This document shows positions 59,847 through 64,000 of a stretch of DNA of 64,000 nt, piece after piece. Where the stretch lies: NCBI GenBank assembly GCA_041394185.1, contig JAWKIQ010000002.1:1116001-1180000 (forward strand), in the 5' to 3' direction. This DNA is from Acidimicrobiales bacterium (GTDB lineage: Bacteria > Actinomycetota > Acidimicrobiia > Acidimicrobiales > Poriferisodalaceae). A program made the position numbers and the translations under genes. Numbering within the stretch: position 1 is the stretch's first letter; every line of letters starts with the position of its first letter. The notes under the pieces are model-generated. The model was not told the DNA's origin. It saw only the letters and a program-made list of their open reading frames with translations, and did no database searches.

Positions 59847-60986
59847 GTGAAGCAAACGAAGCGACTGGTCTGGTTCCTGACCATTGTCCTTTCCCTGAGC
59901 CTCGTCGCAGCCGCATGCGGCGATTCCGACGACTCGTCGAGCGATGATGGCGGCGCCACCACCACCGCTGCTGGCGACTCCGGTTCTGATTCTGGCTCGA
60001 TGGCCGGAACCCTGATCGGTGCAGGCGCCTCTTCGCAGAAAGCCGCGATGGACGCCTGGAAGGCAGGCTTCCAGACCGCTAACCCCGACGTCACCGTGAA
60101 CTATGACCCCATCGGTTCGGGTGGCGGACGCGAGCAGTTCTTGTCCGGCGCCACGATGTTCGCCGGGTCGGACGCCTATCTCGATGAGGAAGAACTCGCT
60201 GCTGCGGTCGATCGATGCCCAGGCGAGCGCGGTGCCATCAACCTGCCCCACTACATCTCTCCGGTTGCTGCCGCGTTCAATCTTCCGGGCATCGAGACCC
60301 TCAACATGACGCCCGCCACGTTGGCAGGCATCTTCGCCGAGACCATCACCAACTGGAACGATGCGGCCATCGCCGCAGACAATCCAGGCGTCGAGCTGCC
60401 CGATCTGGCGATCAACCCGGTTCACCGCTCGGACAAGTCTGGTACCAGCGAGAACTTCACCGACTACCTCGCAGCTGCTGCTCCCGACGTATGGACGTTC
60501 GGTCCGATCGAGGAATGGCCCGGCGATCTCGGTGGTGAGGGCGCCGACGGCACCTCTGGCGTCGTGGCCGCAATCACCGCCGGTGAGGGTTCGATCGGTT
60601 ACGCAGACGCCAGCCAGGTGGCCGGTCTGGGAGCGGTGGCCATCAAGGTCGGTAACGAGTTCGTGGCCTTCACCCCCGAAGCAGCCGGTCGCATCGTCGA
60701 TGTGTCGGAGGTCGTGGCCGGTCGTGGCGAGTTCGACTTCGCCATCGAAGTGAACCGCACGACCGAAGAGGCTGGCGTATATCCAGTGGCCCTCGTTTCG
60801 TACCACATCGTCTGCCTCGACTATCCGACCCAGGAGGAGGCCGACCTGGTCAAGGCGTTCATGACCTACATCGGGTCGGCCGAGGGCCAGGCGACTTCCT
60901 CGGAGTTCGCCGGATCAGCCCCTATCAGCGATGAGTTCCGTCAGCGCCTCGCCGTAGCCATCGACGCCATCGGCGTCGCTGGCTGA
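59847..60986 (+). CDS. pstS: Phosphate-binding lipoprotein of the PstSCAB transporter
   Basis: The protein has 379 residues from a GTG preceded by GAGGAGG. The signal peptide ends at a lipobox with C24 (LVAAAC), followed by an acidic/Ser/Thr linker and a PstS domain: LIGAGASSQKAAMDAW, FAGSDAYLDEEEL, NITNWND-type ITNWNDAAIAAD, HRSDKSGTSENFTDYL and EGSIGYADAS. It captures phosphate outside the membrane. Confidence 0.94.
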   Translation: MKQTKRLVWFLTIVLSLSLVAAACGDSDDSSSDDGGATTTAAGDSGSDSGSMAGTLIGAGASSQKAAMDAWKAGFQTANPDVTVNYDPIGSGGGREQFLSGATMFAGSDAYLDEEELAAAVDRCPGERGAINLPHYISPVAAAFNLPGIETLNMTPATLAGIFAETITNWNDAAIAADNPGVELPDLAINPVHRSDKSGTSENFTDYLAAAAPDVWTFGPIEEWPGDLGGEGADGTSGVVAAITAGEGSIGYADASQVAGLGAVAIKVGNEFVAFTPEAAGRIVDVSEVVAGRGEFDFAIEVNRTTEEAGVYPVALVSYHIVCLDYPTQEEADLVKAFMTYIGSAEGQATSSEFAGSAPISDEFRQRLAVAIDAIGVAG

Positions 60987-61008
60987 GCCGTCGGCGAAGC
61001 GAACCAGG

Positions 61009-61040
61009 GCCCGGTGGCGTCGTCGATGGCGCCACCGGGC
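61009..61040 (+). terminator. Hairpin between pstS and pstC
   Basis: GCCCGGTGGCG (61009-61019) pairs perfectly over 11 bp with CGCCACCGGGC (61030-61040), loop 10 bases. Lying between the binding-protein gene and the permease genes, it may attenuate transcription so that more PstS than channel is made, a common arrangement. Confidence 0.6.
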
Positions 61041-61113
61041 TCTTGCTCTTGACGAGCTGTAAGCCGACGCCCCAACCTTGGGCGCTCGCTTCCAGCGACA
61101 AGGAGTGCTCACA

Positions 61114-62094
61114 TTGACCCTCACAGAAGCAGGGCCTGCCGAACCCACAGGAAGTACTCCTTCCGAGGGCGTCGCGTACAAGGCCCCGTCGTCGCTGGGC
61201 GATCGCCTGTTCAGCTTGACGGCCGTCGCGTCGGGAATAACCATCCTGGTGATCCTCGCGGGAGTGGCGATCTTCCTGTTCGCCGAGGCCCTGCCGACCT
61301 TCACCAACGACAGTTCCGCGATCGAGCCAGGCGACACGTTCTTCGAATATGTGGCGCCGTTGGTGTTCGGCACCGTCTGGGCTTCTGCCCTTGCACTGCT
61401 GTTGGCGACGCCTCCGGCGGTGTTCGTGGCTCTCTACATCAGCCACTACGCGCCGAAGCGACTGGCCCAATCACTCGGTGCTCTCGTCGACTTGTTGGCC
61501 GCCATTCCGAGCGTTGTATACGGCCTGTGGGGCATCTTCGTACTGGCGCCGGCACTCGCTCGTGGTCCCTATCCGTGGTTGGAGGACAACCTCGGATTCA
61601 TCCCCTTGTTCGCCGGACCTACTTCGCCGTCTGGTCGGACCATGCTGACCGCCGCAATCGTCCTGGCTGTAATGATCTTGCCGATAATCACCGCGGTGTC
61701 GCGAGAGGTGTTCCTGCAGACCCCGAGGCTGCACGAAGAGGCGGCGTTCGCGCTGGGGGCCACCAAGTGGGAGATGATCAGGATGGCTGTCTTTCCCTAC
61801 GGGCGATCGGCGGTGATCAGCGGTGCGATGCTGGGCCTCGGCAGGGCGCTGGGCGAGACCATGGCAGTGGCTCTGGTCTTGTCCCCTGCAGATGTGATCA
61901 GCTTCAACACGATCTCGACCCAGAACTCGAACACCATCGCGGCGAACGTCGCACTCAAGTTCCCCGAATCGACGGGACTCGAGGTGAATCGCCTCATAGC
62001 AACCGGCTTGGTGTTGTTCGCCATCACGTTCGCAGTCAACTACTCGGCTCGGTGGGTCATCGAGCGTCGCGCCGAGTTCTCTGGAGCAAACTGA
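61114..62094 (+). CDS. pstC: Phosphate ABC transporter permease PstC
   Basis: The protein has 326 residues from a TTG with AAGGAG eight bases before it. It has six membrane helices and the family motifs LVDLLAAIPSVVYGLWG and the cytoplasmic EAAFALGATKWEMIRMAVFPYGRSAVISGAMLGLGRALGETMAV (in part), which contacts PstB. It is one half of the phosphate channel. Its stop overlaps the pstA start by 1 bp. Confidence 0.93.
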   Translation: MTLTEAGPAEPTGSTPSEGVAYKAPSSLGDRLFSLTAVASGITILVILAGVAIFLFAEALPTFTNDSSAIEPGDTFFEYVAPLVFGTVWASALALLLATPPAVFVALYISHYAPKRLAQSLGALVDLLAAIPSVVYGLWGIFVLAPALARGPYPWLEDNLGFIPLFAGPTSPSGRTMLTAAIVLAVMILPIITAVSREVFLQTPRLHEEAAFALGATKWEMIRMAVFPYGRSAVISGAMLGLGRALGETMAVALVLSPADVISFNTISTQNSNTIAANVALKFPESTGLEVNRLIATGLVLFAITFAVNYSARWVIERRAEFSGAN

Positions 62095-63167
62095 TGGGCG
62101 TCACACTCGATCACAAGATGGATCTCGGACCCGAGCCCCTGCCCCAGATAAAGGTCGACCGCAAGATCGTCGCTGCGGTTGCGGTGTCTTCGACCTTGGC
62201 GGGCGTCGTGATCTCGTTGCTGCTGATGGGACGGTTCAGCATCGCCATGACGATGCTGCTGTCGTTCATCATGTACCTGATCTCGATCTACGCCCTCACG
62301 CGCAAGCTCGAGGACGCTCGCGAGGCGAGCAACAAGCTGATGGCAGGCGTGGTCACGGGCTCGTTCGCACTCATCGTGTTTCCCCTCGTCTCCGTGCTTT
62401 GGACCGTGGTCTCCAAAGGTGCGGCCCGATTCGACACGATGTTCTTCTCCGAGAGCCTCAGAAACGTACTGGGCGACGGTGGAGGCGGCCAGCATGCGAT
62501 TGCGGGCACTCTGATCGTCACCGGCATCGCCGCTGTGCTCTCGGTGCCCATCGGCATCATGGTCGCCGTCTATCTTGTCGAGTACGGTCGAGGGCCGCTG
62601 GCCAAGGCCGTCACCCGCATGGTTGATGTGATGACCGGTATTCCCTCGATCGTTGCCGGCCTGTTTGCCTACGCACTATTTGTGTTGTTCACCGGCCCCG
62701 GGCACCGATCGGGGATGGCTGGTGGTGTGGCACTGGCCGTCTTGATGATGCCCATCGTCGTTCGGACCTCCGAGGAGATGCTGAGGCTGGTTCCCAACGA
62801 ACTGCGCGAAGCCTCGTATGCGCTCGGGGTGACCAAGTGGAGGACGATCGTGAAGGTCGTCATCCCCACAGCGATCGCCGGAATCCTCACCGGCGTCACG
62901 CTGGCGATTGCCAGGGTTGTGGGTGAGACGGCGCCGCTGCTGGTTACAGCCGGCCTCGCCGACAGTCTGCACACCGACCCGTTCAGCGGCCGAATGACCA
63001 CCCTGGCCACGATGGCCTACTACTCGTACAAGACTCCGGGCGTTCCACCTCAGGCGAGCTACGACCGCGGCTGGACGGCCGCCCTCGTGCTGGTGCTGAT
63101 CGTGGCCTTGTTGTTCGCGATCGCGCGCCTGCTTGCACGAGTTCTCAAACCCAAGGGGCTCCGATGA
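62094..63167 (+). CDS. pstA: Phosphate ABC transporter permease PstA
   Basis: This 357-residue protein has about eight hydrophobic helices, somewhat more than the typical six, with an extended N-terminus holding two extra helices. The coupling motif is EASYALGVTKWRTIVKVVIPTAIAGILTGV and VMTGIPSIVAGLFAYA is the other family block. It overlaps pstC by 1 bp and pstB by 4 bp. Confidence 0.92.
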   Translation: MGVTLDHKMDLGPEPLPQIKVDRKIVAAVAVSSTLAGVVISLLLMGRFSIAMTMLLSFIMYLISIYALTRKLEDAREASNKLMAGVVTGSFALIVFPLVSVLWTVVSKGAARFDTMFFSESLRNVLGDGGGGQHAIAGTLIVTGIAAVLSVPIGIMVAVYLVEYGRGPLAKAVTRMVDVMTGIPSIVAGLFAYALFVLFTGPGHRSGMAGGVALAVLMMPIVVRTSEEMLRLVPNELREASYALGVTKWRTIVKVVIPTAIAGILTGVTLAIARVVGETAPLLVTAGLADSLHTDPFSGRMTTLATMAYYSYKTPGVPPQASYDRGWTAALVLVLIVALLFAIARLLARVLKPKGLR

Positions 63168-64000
63168 CAGACCAGACACACTCGATCGATTTGGCAGACC
63201 TGGAGCGACCGATCGAAATGAACGAAGCTAGGCAGATGTCTGAAGACTCGACCGACAGCCAGAAGGCGACAGCCAAGGTCGCTGAACCAGCACGCGACTC
63301 GGGTCACCGAATCCGCGTGGACGACCTCGACATCTACTACGGCGACTTCCTGGCGGTGTCGTCGGTCAGCATGGAGATCGAGCCCCAAAGCATCACAGCC
63401 CTGATCGGCCCATCCGGCTGCGGTAAGTCGACCTTCTTGCGTTCGCTCAACCGGATGCACGAGGTGATTCCGGGCGCCCGGGTTCATGGCACAGTCGAGC
63501 TCAATGGTGTCGATCTCTACGGTCCGGGTGTGGACCCGGTGGCCGTGCGCCGCAAAATCGGCATGGTGTTCCAGAAGCCCAACCCGTTCCCGACGATGTC
63601 GATATACGAGAACGTTTTGGCTGGGATGCGCCTCAACTCGCGTCGTATGTCCAAATCGGAAGCAGACGGCATAGTCGAGAAGTCGCTGCGCGGCGCCAAC
63701 CTCTGGGAAGAGGTCAAGGACCGTCTCGACAAGCCCGGAAGCGGGCTCTCGGGTGGTCAGCAACAGCGTCTGTGCATCGCCCGCACCATCGCAGTAGAGC
63801 CCGAGGTCGTATTGATGGACGAGCCATGCTCGGCTCTGGACCCGATCTCGACTTTCGCTATCGAGGCCCTCATGATGGAGCTGAAGGAGAAGTACACCAT
63901 CGTCATCGTGACCCACAACATGCAGCAGGCGGCGCGGGTCAGCGACATGACGGGCTTCTTCAACATCGAAGGCACCGGCAAACCGGGCAAACTGGTCGAA
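63164..64000 (+). CDS. pstB: Phosphate ABC transporter ATPase PstB, N-terminal part
   Basis: The gene runs off the right edge after 279 codons. An unusual acidic 45-residue N-terminal extension precedes the ATPase: Walker A GPSGCGKST (82-90), Q-loop MVFQKPNPFPTMS, signature LSGGQQQR (195-202), Walker B VLMDEP and H-loop VIVTHNM. It powers phosphate import with PstC and PstA. The last few residues of the domain and any further genes such as phoU lie beyond the window. Confidence 0.93.
   Translation, partial: MTDQTHSIDLADLERPIEMNEARQMSEDSTDSQKATAKVAEPARDSGHRIRVDDLDIYYGDFLAVSSVSMEIEPQSITALIGPSGCGKSTFLRSLNRMHEVIPGARVHGTVELNGVDLYGPGVDPVAVRRKIGMVFQKPNPFPTMSIYENVLAGMRLNSRRMSKSEADGIVEKSLRGANLWEEVKDRLDKPGSGLSGGQQQRLCIARTIAVEPEVVLMDEPCSALDPISTFAIEALMMELKEKYTIVIVTHNMQQAARVSDMTGFFNIEGTGKPGKLVE

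Noticed and set aside
1..64000. CRISPR array, insertion sequence, prophage or integrase
   Set aside because: No regularly spaced repeats, transposase or integrase motifs were seen; all regions are explained by housekeeping-type genes.

Overview
This window is a stretch of high-GC actinobacterial chromosome. The evidence is three WhiB proteins, a classical menaquinone operon, a glutamine synthetase pair next to a GlnR-type regulator, many GTG and TTG starts, 1-4 bp gene overlaps and likely leaderless transcripts. The protein set would fit a lineage such as Acidimicrobiia, but that is inference. I see no phage, insertion sequence, CRISPR array or plasmid marker. It reads as densely packed core chromosome with some unusual gene architectures.

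Positions 1-10106 hold nucleoside uptake and salvage: the end of an ABC permease, a nucleoside hydrolase, two adenosine deaminase paralogues, an amidohydrolase-type deaminase, uracil phosphoribosyltransferase, and a pseudouridine kinase/glycosidase pair, followed by a TauE-type exporter and menE. Positions 10111-15507 (minus strand) hold a tightly overlapping menC-menH-menD-menF operon. Its menF is fused to a full MerR-type DNA-binding module and preceded by twin dyads. Positions 15580-22495 carry an acyl-CoA ligase, dapD, a stand-alone flap-type exonuclease and an acyl-CoA carboxylase beta subunit with a small epsilon-like partner. Positions 22508-27798 carry a MeaA-type B12 mutase, a hydroxyacyl-CoA dehydrogenase, aat and a membrane-anchored cyclophilin.

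Positions 27899-34191 hold lysC and asd, separated by a reversed Na/phosphate cotransporter-PhoU pair, then small genes, a crotonase, a long perfect hairpin and tRNA-Pro. Positions 34267-38298 hold two ArsA-type ATPases with a degenerate receiver protein, a divergent NfeD protease-like protein and a WhiB. Positions 38320-41340 carry selB and selA, and a tRNA-Sec lies at 51211-51306, so the organism probably makes selenoproteins. No selenoprotein gene or selD is visible here. Positions 41395-46672 carry fxsA, a Nudix hydrolase, mrp, an A-type Fe-S carrier, a small acetyltransferase, a compact xanthine-dehydrogenase-like fusion and RidA.

Positions 46666-49897 hold a GlnR-like regulator, type I glutamine synthetase and divergent type II glutamine synthetase, with PHO-box-like repeats between the two synthetases. 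A group 2 sigma factor follows, then tRNA-Sec, a small tad pilus cluster whose tadE runs antisense into a helicase gene, whiB-tatA, an ECF sigma/anti-sigma pair and another whiB. The window ends in pstSCAB, preceded by PHO-box-like repeats and a CRP-like site. Three separate PHO-box-like arrays (pst, nptA-phoU, the glutamine synthetases) suggest a PhoP regulon that links phosphate and nitrogen supply.
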